NCBI RefSeq assembly: GCF_901000735.1
Contig: NC_081545.1
Coordinates: forward strand, 16,003,745-16,067,744
Length of the DNA: 64,000 nt
Reading direction: 5' to 3'
Origin: Corylus avellana
Lineage: Eukaryota > Streptophyta > Magnoliopsida > Fagales > Betulaceae
Shown here: one piece after another, positions 11,568 through 22,716 of the stretch
Position numbering within the stretch: position 1 is the stretch's first letter
Layout of the letters: every line of letters begins with the position of its first letter
The notes under the pieces: generated by a model
Told to the model about the DNA's origin: nothing
Seen by the model: only the letters and a program-made list of their open reading frames with translations
Database searches by the model: none
Made by a program: the position numbers and the translations under genes

Positions 11568-14500
11568 ATGTTGATGACGTGGATGGACCAGTGGGCGACT
11601 AGCCATGAGCATCATCGTAAGTTTACTGTGCGCTCTCCCCAGGGTGATTTGGCTAAATCCGGCGTAGGCACAAGGATCCTATTCCTTCATCCACACGCTC
11701 TTACCCTACAGCAAAACGACGGCTTAAGCTGTTATGCTTGTAATTCAAACCAACGCAAAGGCTTGGTCTTCCGTTGCGACAAGTGCAACTTCAACGTTGA
11801 TGTTGACTGTGCTATTATAAGGCCAACAATTGAAGAAAAAGACAGGCAAGTTTGTACGCTTTCTATCCACCATCATCCATTGGTGCTCTTCATTAACGTG
11901 CCTAAAGATCGCATACACTGCTGCCTATGTGGGGAATACTGCTCGCATCCAACCTATGCTTGCTTCCCTTGTAACCTTTCTCTGCATCGATCATGTTATG
12001 AGCGAAACTTGCCTCAAGAGATCCAACACTTCTATCATACGTGCCCTCTCACCTTGTACATTTATAAATCAGGTGATGAATCTTATTGCAGAGGTTGTTA
12101 CGAATCCTTGAAGCCGGGAATCTTATATTATGGCTGCGGTCGGTGTGGTTTTGGGATGCATGTTGATTGCACTTTGTTGCCCAATACCGACAAATCATCT
12201 ACAAGTAGTCAAGAACCTCAGATTCAGCATTTCCTCCATGGACATCCATTGTCAGTACTCTCTATGATCAAGGATGGTGACGGTAGTGTTATTAATTGCT
12301 ATGCATGTAGGAAACCCTGCACAAATATTCTTACCTATGCTTGTTTCCATCCTTCCTGTAACAAGGCAGTTTACATTTGCAAAACATGCATTGAGTTGCC
12401 GCAAGAGATCTACCATCCCTTTCATCAATACCACCCTCTCACTCTGCTTCAGCAATACCCTCGACGACAGATCGTAGACTGGACAGCTACTCTTCCTGGG
12501 AGCATATGCAATGCCTGTCGCAAAGATACCAATATGGTCGTCTACATTTGTCAGAGTGATCATAATTGCAATTTCCGCTTGCACGTTGGATGTAGTGAGA
12601 TAAGGGCTGCTATACTACTGTCCGAGGATCACAATCATCTCCTACACGTCAAGGAGATTACAGATGGCCACGGTCCACTTAAGTGTAGCACTTGCAAGTC
12701 CACATGTGATTCATATGCCTTAAGTTGTCTCGATCTGCGTTGTGATTTCAATCTCCATCTTACGTGTGGTCCATTACCATATACCATTAAACACAAATGC
12801 CACATACATCGCCTTATCCTGACGAATTCTCTTGCTACATATGAAGATGAGACAGAAGATGAATTCTACTGTGATGCCTGTGAGGAAGATAGGGATCCAC
12901 TATTACCCCTTTATCAGTGCATGGAATGTCAATTTGCTGCTGAAGTTAAATGCGTCATCTCTAAGGTAATAATTAAGATACTACTACATTTTTATTTTGG
13001 AAATTCAATCATGTCTGTCTGTTGATCATTATTTCACATTGCTTATTTACTCTTTTTGACTAAAACGAAAATACAAGGAGAGAATTTTGAATAGCATGTT
13101 GAAAAAATATTAATTGTAACCTTAATTTTTTTAGCCACATCAGTGATTCAATGCACAACTTTGAATAAACAACACTTGTTTATTTTCAAGATTTTATCAA
13201 AATTGCATATGGCTTAGTAATGAAGGTTCTACCTCTAAAAGCAGTTTATTTAATTTGCATATATATTTGGAAAACATTGGGCAACCAAAGTAGTTCTTGA
13301 ATAAATGTGGCATTTCTTATGGTCTTAATTGGTCTTTCTTTTAAGATTTGTATGATTCATTTATATGAATAACACTTTTCTTTTTAATGAAGACATGTCT
13401 TAAGGAGATTGATAACTTGTAAGATCTTTAATTTCGTGAACCCATAATATCGCATATTGACACACCACTCAATCCCAAAGCTTAAATTTATGTTTGGCCA
13501 AACAATGCTATATTAATTACTCACACCGGCCTATGACATCTTCTTAAGGTGCGACTCAAACCTTTCTATACTCACACATGTATACTCAATAATCTCTCCC
13601 TAATGGGTGAGTCTATCACCACATTGCTACACTCCCCCTCAAACGAAAGCTTTTTTTTATTTTTTTTATCAACCTTTGTCCCTACTCCATGGACCATTGT
13701 TCGTGCCTGCGCCACTCCACTATAACTCCGTTAGACAGCGAACCACAATTGGCTATGATATCACTTGTTAAAGAAATTGAGCCATTGATCAATATAGCAT
13801 ATTGAGGCACTAATCATTCTAAAAACTTAAGCCTATGAGTTTTGACCCAACTATGTTATGTTTACATTTCACACTTATGACATCTTTTTAATATGAGACT
13901 CAAACCTTTCTACACTCACACATGTATACTAAACAACATGTTAGTGCCATTTAAGTTCATCTTGGTTTGGTTGGTGCCCATGGTTTGTTCTATAATTTAT
14001 ATCATGAATTTCACTAAATAAAATTTTACAATTGGTTTGCGTTCGACTCAATCTTTGGTTGGTTTCTAGGTAATACCTTCGCTAAAGGGAGAGTACGGAT
14101 ATGTAGAGCTGAGAAATCCTAATGGACAACTTGTTAGGCTGATTACCAAAGACACAACAAAAGAGATGGTGCAAGAGAAAGAAAAGCAACTCGAACCCAA
14201 TTTGATTTTGTATAACATGTTAAGATCTTTGAGTGAAGATGAGAAAACGGAGTTGGGTATTGTTTTAGAGGCTATAGAAAGGGAAACAGCTACTGCTAAA
14301 GACATATTATCTTATGACCTTGATGAAGTTTTACTATTTTCTGACAAGGCTTATACACAATTTATGAAGTTTCTTGATCATGACAAAGAGATTCCTACAT
14401 TTCAATATCAAGGTAGTTTTTTGGATTTGATGCCTGCAGTTGATCAGTTTTCCTATAAGTTGGATCCTAAAGAAGAGGCTGTACATGTTGGAGATTACGT

Positions 14501-14963
14501 AGTTACTAAGAAGTTTGCCCCAATCCTCAAGCATTTGCTTTCTAAACACGGGGACATTAGCTCCGAGTCCTTGTTAAGTCCAAGGGTAAAAATGTTTCTC
14601 TTTCACATGTTATGTGGGTGCATATATAGCATGAAAAACATCAAGGTTGTGGATATCAACCATGATTTGCTTCTCAACTGGTCGACAATTTTGAAAACCT
14701 TGCAACGAGCAAGGTTCAAAATTCAATTTGTCGTTGATCATTTGAAGAGAATCTCACGTGCTCACTTCGGCCTTTATGTTAGAGAGCAAGTAGACAATGC
14801 TCTTAATCAAATCGATAGAGAAATTGCCAAGCTTGAGGAACTTAAAGTGAAGCGCAAGCTCATAACTTCCGCAGAATATAAGAAATCCACTTTTATTAAA
14901 GAATGCTTGAGAGAAGCATCAATACTAAAGCGATGGAGAGCGGGTGGATTGCTAGAAATGTGA
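11568..14963 (+). CDS. DC1 (C1-like zinc finger) domain protein, two exons
   Basis: Exon 1 is 11568-12965 and exon 2 is 14070-14963. The donor at 12966 (aag|gtaata) and the acceptor at 14068-14069 (tttctag|gta) join in phase 0, giving about 763 residues. Exon 1 has roughly seven divergent DC1 units with His-Pro-Leu starts and paired Cys-x2-Cys motifs, at about residues 41-81, 101-143, 157-201, 223-275, 287-342, 355-400 and 411-462. DC1 proteins are a large plant family related to diacylglycerol-binding C1 domains and are often linked to stress or redox responses; the ligand of this one is unknown. Exon 2 is different: a mostly helical, Lys/Glu-rich region of about 297 residues containing LLSKHGDISSESLLSP. 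It weakly resembles the phospholipase-like PEARLI-4 domain; that similarity is tentative. The start at 11568 is the first ATG; an ATG two codons later is also possible. The intron hosts a TRIM-like element. Confidence 0.85.
13418..13938 (-). mobile_element. TRIM-like miniature LTR element in DC1 intron
   Basis: Two diverged direct repeats of about 175-190 bp (about 13418-13600 and 13766-13938) share phrases such as gactcaaacctttctayact followed by cacacatgtatact. Between them, ggctatgatatcacttgtta at 13751-13770 resembles the reverse complement of an LTR end followed by an initiator-tRNA-Met primer-binding site, which implies minus-strand orientation. The interior is only about 150 bp and noncoding. 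Short LTRs, a Met PBS and no genes are the hallmarks of TRIM elements. No target duplication was found and the copies are degraded. Confidence 0.58.
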
Positions 14964-15283
14964 AGATTCAACATCTTTAAGCACCCAGGTATGTACATTC
15001 GTTTATTTTATATTAGTTAGCCTCATTTATGTATGAGCATGTGAGTGGGTACTCACTGTGCTAGTTTGAGTACAACATGAATGTCCAATTTTATCTACAA
15101 TTGATCTTCATGAATTAGGAAACCCATTATTAATTAGTCATGTTATCCCACAAAATTTTTTGGTCAAAGAATTATTTTTGTCGTAATGTTTTCAAATTGA
15201 GGTTGCTTTTTGACCCCTAAACATATGCTATATATATGAGTGTAGGGTAATGCTATACACCACCGAACATCAAGGGGTTGGCT
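14964..15283 (+). other. DC1 3' flank
   Basis: Contains the 3' UTR of the DC1 gene and AT-rich sequence. I see no further gene. Confidence 0.5.
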
Positions 15284-15375
15284 TAATTAAGTGGTAAGGA
15301 CCTTAGTCAGCTTGGTGGCATCCTCATCAAGTCTAAGGTTCGAATTTCCTTAGATGCAAAACCTTATACTATCCA
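15284..15375 (+). mobile_element. Possible tRNA-derived SINE fragment
   Basis: The segment ggggttggcttaattaagtg resembles a pol III A-box region, and aaggttcgaatttcctta about 60 bp later resembles a B box. This is the usual spacing in plant tRNA-derived SINEs. No tail or target duplication could be defined, so the call is weak. Confidence 0.4.
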
Positions 15376-15399
15376 CAAAGTTAAAATATAATAACAAAG

Positions 15400-15660
15400 T
15401 GGGTTTTAGTGCCCAGACTGGTGGTTGGGGTCCCCTAGTACTGGTAGTAAAGTGAGAACGTGGGGTTAGAGTCCCCTACGAGCATAGAGGTTAGAGTCAT
15501 TTAAATGATGCATTGCATGAATAATATGAAAATTATACAACTGATATTAATAATACTACAATAAATCATTAACCTTATACTATTGAATAAGTAGAACTCA
15601 CTTATTTGTCTATGTAAATATGATATTAAACATATTTACATAGACCATGTTATAGGTTTA
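15400..15660 (+). repeat. Dispersed repeat, partial copy 1 of 3
   Basis: Shares the phrase ctggtagtaaagtgagaacg and a downstream taataatactacaataaatc segment with the longer copies at 16593-17355 and 46557-47232. It ends near catttacatagacc. No ORF. Confidence 0.7.
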
Positions 15661-15669
15661 GAGGACGAG

Positions 15670-16157
15670 TGTGAGAACCCTTATGCCGATTTTAGCGGTT
15701 ATTGAGGATACCATCGATCTACTATGTTTTGTTGCTAGACCATGATGCGCTCTTTTGTTTTATGGTAAGTCTATTTCCGTTGAATATGTGTAATATGACT
15801 CTAACTTAGTTTATATTTTGTACTTATGTGTTGCTTGTGGAACTTATCTTTATTTGATACACCTAGTGTGTATTTATTATTTAACAGTGCAAAATGAATA
15901 TCTATTTAAATTGAGGCATATTCAGTCAGACGTGTTATGTGAGTGTTACCTTTTTTATTTATTTATTTTTTAAAAATTACTTTGAGATTGTATCTATGAT
16001 GTCGTAACTTCACGTGTGAAATGAAAGATTTCCATTAACAACCTTGTTATACAAAGTTAGGTTGTCACATAATTGTATTAGAATAATTTACATTGAGGAC
16101 CGATGAAAGTTTAGTATCGAACGGTAAATTGGGTGATTTACAGTTTGGGTGTCACAT
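15670..16157. mobile_element. Possible LTR fragment
   Basis: Begins TGTGAGAACCC and ends GGGTGTCACA, which are approximate inverted repeats of LTR type. No internal domain and no matching target duplication were seen. Confidence 0.3.
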
Positions 16158-16237
16158 CATATATTATTTGCTAATTTATTTATAAATTGCTTTAATAACA
16201 AAAGACACAATATTGCATATTTCTTATTTCTAGTGTT

Positions 16238-16352
16238 TTTTTTTTTTTTTTTTTTGACATGTCCATATAAGAGGGGGGAAAAGGAGATTCGAACTAGTGA
16301 CTTGCGCTTTAAAAAGCGTGGTCCTGAGCCAATTGAGTTACCCCTTAGAGAC
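16238..16352 (-). mobile_element. tRNA-derived SINE with 16-bp target duplication
   Basis: Read on the minus strand, the element starts near 16352. It carries an A box (taactcaattgg, complement of 16329-16340) and a canonical B box (gttcgaatc, complement of 16286-16294), and ends in a poly(A) tail seen as poly(T) from 16238. The perfect 16-bp direct repeat tcttatttctagtgtt lies at 16222-16237 and 16353-16368. The tRNA-like head has a TTT-type anticodon region, but the 3' half does not fold as a genuine tRNA and the tail and duplication prove retroposition. Length is about 115 bp. Confidence 0.9.
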
Positions 16353-16592
16353 TCTTATTTCTAGTGTTATTCCAACAACAAAAAAAATAATAAAAGACAT
16401 TAATGCATTTTGTATTCTAGTCCCAGTGAGGGGACAAAAATACCCTTCCACTATAACTAATTGGATATTCTCCAGTTCAAATGAATTGAAAATAATCCTA
16501 TTTCGACTAGTGATTGGAGTCCACAATGTTGGGTTCTAATCTCCAGACCAATAGTTGTAGATGGGTCCCTAGTGCTCTAAGATTATTAATAG

Positions 16593-17355
16593 GTGGTGGT
16601 TGGAGTTCCTAGTACTGCCAGTAAAGTGAGAACGTGGGGTTGGAGTCCCCTATTATCCCTAAGTGTGGGGTTGGACTCCACTACCTATTAACTAACTAGA
16701 TAAAGATTATTTATAGGTGGTGATTGGAGTTCCTAATATCACACCACTTGAAGCAGGGGTGTTACAAGGAGTCCCATATCTGTCCAGAGATTGAAGTCAT
16801 CTAGAGTGATGCGTTGCGAGAATAATATGAAAATTATGTATATGTTATTAATAATACTACAATAAATCAATAACCTTATACGATTGAAGTTGTGTAACTC
16901 ACTTGTTTGCCTAAATAAATATAATATTGACCATCGTTGACTTGGTGAAGAACCATGCCTACTTTGTGATGAAAATCTGGAGGCACTTCACTTTAAAAAC
17001 AGCTATAATATCTCTAACAATTTCCCTCTCAATGTGATGTTATTTCCAACACAAAAGAAAAGAAAATAAAGTGAGAAGCAACACCCCAAACAACACGTCT
17101 CCAGCAAGAGAACAAAAGAAATAAAAGAAAGAATGAGCCATGCGTGGGACCAGCCAATCAAGAAAGAAAGAAAAATAACAAAAGAAGCACAAAAAGACAA
17201 CTTGTGTCTTTTAAACTAAACGTGGGTTCAAAGCGCTGCAATGCATTAAACTTAAGAAAATCTATTCTTTCAAAAAATTGAACAACAAGCTGCGCGCTCC
17301 GCAAACGGGGAAAGCCAGACAGAGGCGCAGAGCGCCATAGCGTAGTTCTGAATTT
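16593..17355 (+). repeat. Dispersed repeat, copy 2 of 3
   Basis: Nearly collinear with 46557-47232. Shared blocks include ctcacttgtttgcctaaata, accatcgttgacttggtg and gccatgcgtgggaccagcca. This copy has an extra segment near 16690-16770 that ends ggggtgttaca, which resembles an LTR end. Both copies end near a cgtagttctgaattt block. There is no coding capacity; it is probably part of an LTR or an old non-autonomous retroelement. Confidence 0.8.
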
Positions 17356-17826
17356 GGGGGAGCGACGCATATATAGCATTTCTTTTTTTTTTTTTCTTTT
17401 TTTCTTTTTTTTTTTTTCCTGTCTTTTTATTTCTATTTTGTTATGTATTTTAATATGAGAGGCTAAAATTGTTAGTTAAAGTTGAGGATGAAGTCTAATT
17501 AAAAAGCTTCATCATTTATTTTTTAGAGTTGTTTGTGCTCAGAATAATATTGTTTTATTTAATGATTACATACATTGTTCTTGCTTCACATCAATTGACA
17601 AAGATGGAATTTGGATATGAGTTCAATCATGTTTTTCTCATGATTTAGAATCCTCTTAATTAATTGAATGCATGGTTCATATTGTTGACTTTAAAATTGA
17701 ATATCTCTTGTAATTTGTTTTTTTTTTTTTTATTTGTTTTTAAATTGTTGAATAGAAGAAGAACATGCTTTAGATTTTTGTTAAGGGTTTTAAGGATGAT
17801 ATTTTCTATGGTAACAAGATTGATTT
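17356..17826. other. Noncoding AT-rich stretch
   Basis: Pyrimidine and poly(T) runs; no gene, repeat boundary or regulatory site that I can support. Confidence 0.4.
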
Positions 17827-18650
17827 CACTACAAGAAACTGACTCATCAGGGGCGACTTTATAGTCGCCCCTAATACTCAACTATTAGGGGCGACTTTCC
17901 CTAATAGTTATGTATTAGCGTCCACATCCAAGTGGACGCTAATAGCCGACCCAAAAGATGAATAATAGCGTCCACTCTACAGTGGACGCTAATAACTCGA
18001 CCCTAATATTCTCGCGGGAAATATTCAAAAGGCGGGAAAAAGATCATTAGCGTCGACTTTCCAAGTCGACGCTAATGGTTACTTATTAGGGTCGACTTTG
18101 TCGACCCTAAAGAGTATGTGGAGGAATTAAAAAAAATAAAAAAAAATAATTTTATTCACCAATAGCGTCCCCTCAAAGTGGACGCTGAAGAGTGATCATT
18201 AGGGTCGACTTTAGAGTCGACCCTAATGCCTAAGTATTAGGGTCGACAAAGTCGACCCTAAAGAGTATGTGTAGGAATTAAAAAAAAAGAAAAAAAAAAT
18301 AATTTTATTCACCAATAGAGTCCACTCAAAGTGGACGCTGAAGAGTGATCATTAGGGTCGACTTTAGAGTCGACCCTAATGCCTAAGTATTAGGGTCGAC
18401 AAAGTCGACCCTAAAGAGTATGTGGAGGAATTAAAAAAAAGAAAAAAAAAATAATTTTATTCACCAATAGCGTCCACTTAAAGTGGACGCTGAAGAGTGA
18501 TCATTAGGGTCGACTCTGAAAGTTGACCCTAATGCCTAAGTATTAGGGTCGACTTTCTCGACCCTAAAGAGTAGGCAGGAAAATTAAAAAAAAAAATTAA
18601 AAAACAAAAAAAAAATGTTGATGCCCAATAGCATCCACTAAAATTTTGTA
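17827..18650 (+). mobile_element. CACTA element left end with 152-bp subterminal array
   Basis: Starts CACTACAAGAAA, the classic plant CACTA terminus, preceded by ttt as a possible 3-bp target duplication. It is followed by many short inverted motifs (ggggcgacttt/aaagtcgcccc, agtggacgct, agggtcgac/gtcgaccct). From about 18040 these are arranged in a repeat with a 152-153-bp period; the marker aagagtgatc occurs at 18188, 18341 and 18493. Such arrays bind CACTA transposase in known systems. A matching right terminus was not found nearby, so it is not shown that this end belongs to the transposase genes at 25744. Confidence 0.8.
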
Positions 18651-19118
18651 TATATCACTGCATTGTTTAAAATTTTCAAATAAAGTGACACAATATGCAC
18701 CGTTAAATATAACAAAATAAAATTTTAACCGTAAAAGTAAAGCTCTCCCTTTCACTTAATATTTCATATGTACAGTTGTTTCAATATATATATATATATA
18801 TATGTTTTTTTGTAAAAAAAAAGGAAAAATTCTTCTATTTCAATTCCATCCTCCTAAAGAAAGATTTTAATTTGTATATATTTGCCATTTGGTTAGGAGT
18901 TTCATTTGGAGGATAAAGTTTTCATTTGGACTAATTTGAAGACTTCAGTTTTAAGTGGATTCCCCAAATGATTCCTAACCAAATGGGATTTAATTCCCCG
19001 AATGAAAATTTAATTCTTAATTCTTAATTCTTAATTCCCATTTCATAATTCATATTAAATTTTACATATTAAATTTTACATATCTAATAGTGTATATATA
19101 TGATATGATGAATATATT
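18651..19118. other. Noncoding AT-rich stretch
   Basis: Contains a TA run near 18785-18803 and short repeats of taattcttaattctt near 19010. No gene seen. Confidence 0.4.
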
Positions 19119-19336
19119 GAAACAAAACTAAAGACAAATAAAAAGATTAACTTAAAACATACTAAACAAAATAAAAAGGGTAAACTAGGGGGTGCCTCCC
19201 ATGAGCGCTAAGTTTAAAAACTAAAGACAAATAAAAAGAAACAAAACTAAAGACAAATAAAAAGATTAACTTAAAACATACTAAACAAAATAAAAAGGGT
19301 AAACTAGGGGGTGCCTTCCATGAGCGCTAAGTTTAA
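19119..19336 (-). repeat. Two tandem 119-bp copies downstream of transposon ORF
   Basis: gaaacaaaactaaagacaaa starts at 19119 and again at 19238. Each copy ends with gggggtgcct and ccatgagcgctaagttta. It lies just 3' of the minus-strand ORF pseudogene, so it is probably the element's own 3' sequence duplicated. Confidence 0.85.
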
Positions 19337-19363
19337 CGTCTTCAGCCAGACGGTGGTCCTTGC

Positions 19364-20421
19364 TCACTGCTGTCCAGAAGATGATGCTCCTGCAGATGGC
19401 GGTGGCAACCGGGTGAGAATGGACTGCATCAATTCTTCTATGGTGTCTAGGCGTTTGTCCATCAATTTGAAAGTTTTGGATGCCTCCTTTCTTCAATAAG
19501 TGAGCGGTTTTGTTCCTCCTCCTCAGATGCCTCTGGCTCAACTTCAGGTTCATCTTCGGCGATCGGCTCGGCCTCACTCTCTTCCGCACCAGGTGCTGGT
19601 CCCCGGGGCATGTGGGACAAGCTCTTATTCCATTGGCGAATGCCAAATATGGGAGTAGTAGTGACTGGCTCATCAGCTTCGGTACCCTTGATGCCTTTCT
19701 TCCGGAGGATGTACGAGATTAAGTATGGAAAAGGCAACCCCCATGAATGTGTGGACTCTGCTCCTCCAACGTGCACCCCATTCCAAAATTTCTGAATTTG
19801 CTTCCAAATTATGTCGGGAATGGAGTACCAAGCATCTTTATGGAAGGCGTAGAGTGTTTGAAGAAATTGATCCCGCCTCTGAGATTTGTGCCCCAACGGA
19901 AAAGCATTACGGTGTAATATGGAGTCCACAAACCAAAGCCGTTGAGGTAGCTTCGATCGGCTGCCGGCATTATGATGGGAATCAGCATATTGCCCATCGC
20001 ACATGTCCTCAATGATTTCCACCACGTAGAATCTGGCCGGTTGCTCAGCAAGTTGTGCGGCTTCTGGAGGGTGCTCATGATTGCATTGAAGGGCAGCAGC
20101 AATGTCGGCCTGTGTTACGTCAATAGCTTTGCCTTTCACTTTGGAAGAGAGGGCTGCCACGTTGTTGCAGTCATGCCACAGGTTGGCATAGAACTCGATC
20201 ACCAATTTTCTGTAGGCAGTGGTGGTGACCGCCTTGAAAAGATTGTTGAGTCCCCGTCGCTTGAACTCGGCGACCGCCCATTAAGTCGCCTCAAGATTTT
20301 GAAAGTCTTCGCGAATGGCGAAGGTGGTCTCAAATAGCAGCTCCTGCTCCTCAAAAGTGGGCGGGGGACAAATGGCTCTGGTATCGGACCCTCGGGAGGA
20401 CGAAGCTCGAGCTCTTGGCAT
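19364..20421 (-). pseudogene. Putative plant transposon protein (Ty3/gypsy-associated ORF)
   Basis: Minus-strand reading frame from ATG at 20421. It matches the 'putative plant transposon protein' domain carried by some plant retroelements, shown by VIEFYANLWHD and the block RNAFPLGHKSQRRDQFL. Its biochemical role is unknown. After the domain comes an acidic Glu-rich segment (EPEVEPEASEEEE) and a short coiled-coil tail containing KTFKLMDKRLDTIEELM. Two lesions are visible: an in-frame TAA at 20281-20283 and a frameshift near 19500, after which the tail continues in another frame to TGA at 19364-19366. Otherwise the frame is well preserved, so inactivation looks recent. Confidence 0.8.
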
Positions 20422-20849
20422 GATGAGGTTGATTGGGGACTTTTGACAAACACTTGGTGTGCACTAGAGATAGCCAAAATTGAAGAACAAACCAACTCCG
20501 CTCAAAACCCCCTGCAAAAACAACAAAATCCAACCAGAACAAAGCAATGTGGGTGGATGAACACCCACAATTGCAGAAATATGAGAAAAAAAAAATGTTG
20601 GGGAAGTAATCGGGGTTGGGGTGTTGATGGGAATGGGGAAAGGGGTGTAAATTAAAGGTGGTGAAAAATACCTGGTATGGTTGCCGGAGAAGAGAACCGT
20701 GAGGTGGCTGTGTGGTAGAGGTGGTGAAAAACGGTGGAGGAGTGGAGGAGTGATGAAAAATGGTGGAGGAGTGCCGGAGGTGCGTGCTGAATGGAGAAAA
20801 AAATATGTGGGTGTGGGGGGGAAAGTGACCTAAAATAGGTCACGTGATG
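20422..20849 (-). other. 5' flank of transposon ORF
   Basis: GC-richer than its surroundings, with repeated tggtggag/gtggaggagt phrases near 20720-20790. It may be leader or LTR sequence of the retroelement; no ORF is supported. Confidence 0.35.
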
Positions 20850-21049
20850 TGCTGGCCGAGTGCGATCGATCGCACAAATCGTGCGATCGATCGCACTCGG
20901 CCAGCATATATCGCATGTATGCTGTTTCTGTGACTGCGATCGATCGCACCTTGGGTGCGATCGATCGCAGTCACAGAATGTACAAACGTGTTCATTCTGT
21001 GACTGCGATCGATCGTACCCAATATGCGATCGATCGCTGTAACAGAATG
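20850..21049. repeat. Three GATCGATC hairpins in a row
   Basis: Three consecutive inverted repeats are built around TGCGATCGATCGCA. Hairpin 1 (20850-20906) has perfect 26-nt arms beginning tgctggccgag and a 5-nt loop. Hairpin 2 (20926-20978) has perfect 25-nt arms beginning ttctgtgactg and a 3-nt loop. Hairpin 3 (20993-21049) begins cattctgtgactg and has a few substitutions. Two palindromes per hairpin allow nested folding. Confidence 0.92.
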
Positions 21050-21179
21050 TTAAAAGAGAGGCAGAATTTAATTTTTTTTTTTTTTTTTAATTTTATTTTA
21101 ATTTTTATTGAATAATGTACAACAACTTTGATAGTGATACAATGAAAGGATAGGATCAAGTGACAATCAAAATTTAAAC

Positions 21180-22100
21180 AATCGAAATTAAAGGTTCATT
21201 CAAATATCCGGTTGATCATAGTACATTTGTTCAATCGATCATGATAGGATCAAATGATCGATGAAACTTGAAACAATTAAATTGAAGGTTTGATCGAATA
21301 TCCGATCAATCATAATGAATTAGTTCGATTGATCGTGATAAGATCAAATGATTGAAACAATTGAAATTGAAGGTTTGATCGAATATCCGATCAATTATAA
21401 TGAATTAGTTCGATTGATCGTGATAAGATCAAATGATTGAAACAATTGAAATTGAAGGTTTGATCAAATATCCGATTGGTCCTACCTAGTGCATTCGATC
21501 GATCGATCGTGATAAGATCAAATGATCGAACAAAATTCAAACAAATTAAATGTTCGATCGACCATTGAATTGAAGTCTAAGCATTTTATATTATATTAGT
21601 GCATTACTTTAATTGATCGGGATAAAATCAATACAACTTGACATGATTGAAGGTTCAATCAAACATTTGATAAAATCAATTCCGATCGATACTATTACAT
21701 ATTAGTCTGATCGACCGTAATGGGATCAAATGTTCGATCAAACATCCGATCGATCATAATGAATTAGCTCGATTGATCGTGATATGATTAAATGATCAAT
21801 CAAACATCCGATCGATCCTAATAGATTAGTTCGATCGATCGCGATAGGATCAATGGTTCGATCAAACATCTGATCGATCATAATGAATTAGTTCGATTGA
21901 TCATGATAGAATCAAATGTCTGATCGATCGTACTGAAGTTCGATTGATCGTGATAGGATTAAATGTTCGATCAAACATCCGAGCGATCCTAATGAATTAG
22001 TTCCATTGACTGTGGTATGATCAATTGATAGATCAAACTAGATACACTTGAAGGTTCAATTGAACATTCAATTGAAGGTTCAATCCAACATTCAATTGAA
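21180..22100. repeat. Degenerate GATCGATC minisatellite, about 85-94-bp period
   Basis: Units contain a tgatcgtgataagatcaaat block followed by aaattgaaggtttgatc and tatccgatc. Marker positions near 21237, 21331, 21416 and 21505 give periods of 94, 85 and 89. Later units are more scrambled. Many sites are gattgatc or gatcaatc, consistent with CpG decay. Confidence 0.8.
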
Positions 22101-22700
22101 CTATTAGCTTTTTATATTATCTTAGTGCCTTAGTTATATTGATCTTATATTATCTTTGGATTTTGTATTATTTTATAACTAATTATAAGAGAAATATCAA
22201 CTTAATGATCTTTATCATAAAAATTTTATAAACGAAAATTTTTAGTTAATATTATAATAGTAAAAACATATTATAAGAGAAAAATTACAAATAAATAAAT
22301 AAATAAAAATTAAAAAATTGGTAGTATAATTTTTTTTTGGAACAGTATAAAAAGATACTAAAGTAGCCTCCCGAACAACCAAATTGTATAAAAATGCCAC
22401 TTATTTTTAATATTCATATAATACCCCTATTATTTTAACAAATAAATAATAAAATAATTGAAAAAAAAAAAAACGAAATTTTTTTCAAAAAATAAATTAC
22501 AACTTGCTTCATGTTTTTTTATATTTTTCTCATTTATTTTGGAGCCTTTTTTTTTTTTATATTTTTCTCAATTTTTTTTTTTTTTTTAAAGAACAATGCC
22601 CCAAATAGCCACTAATTGAGCTACACCAAATAAGTTGCCGCCATCTGCTAAAAACTGGCGGGGGCTCAAATTTTCGGATGAAATACATGAGATACCCTAA
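22101..22700. other. Noncoding AT-rich stretch
   Basis: Long A and T runs; no gene or clear element boundary. Confidence 0.4.
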
Positions 22701-22716
22701 ACGTACATGATCGAGC

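Noticed and set aside
16265..16345. tRNA gene on the minus strand
   Set aside because: A and B boxes are present, but poly(A) and a 16-bp target duplication bracket the sequence and the 3' half does not form a proper tRNA. It is a SINE.
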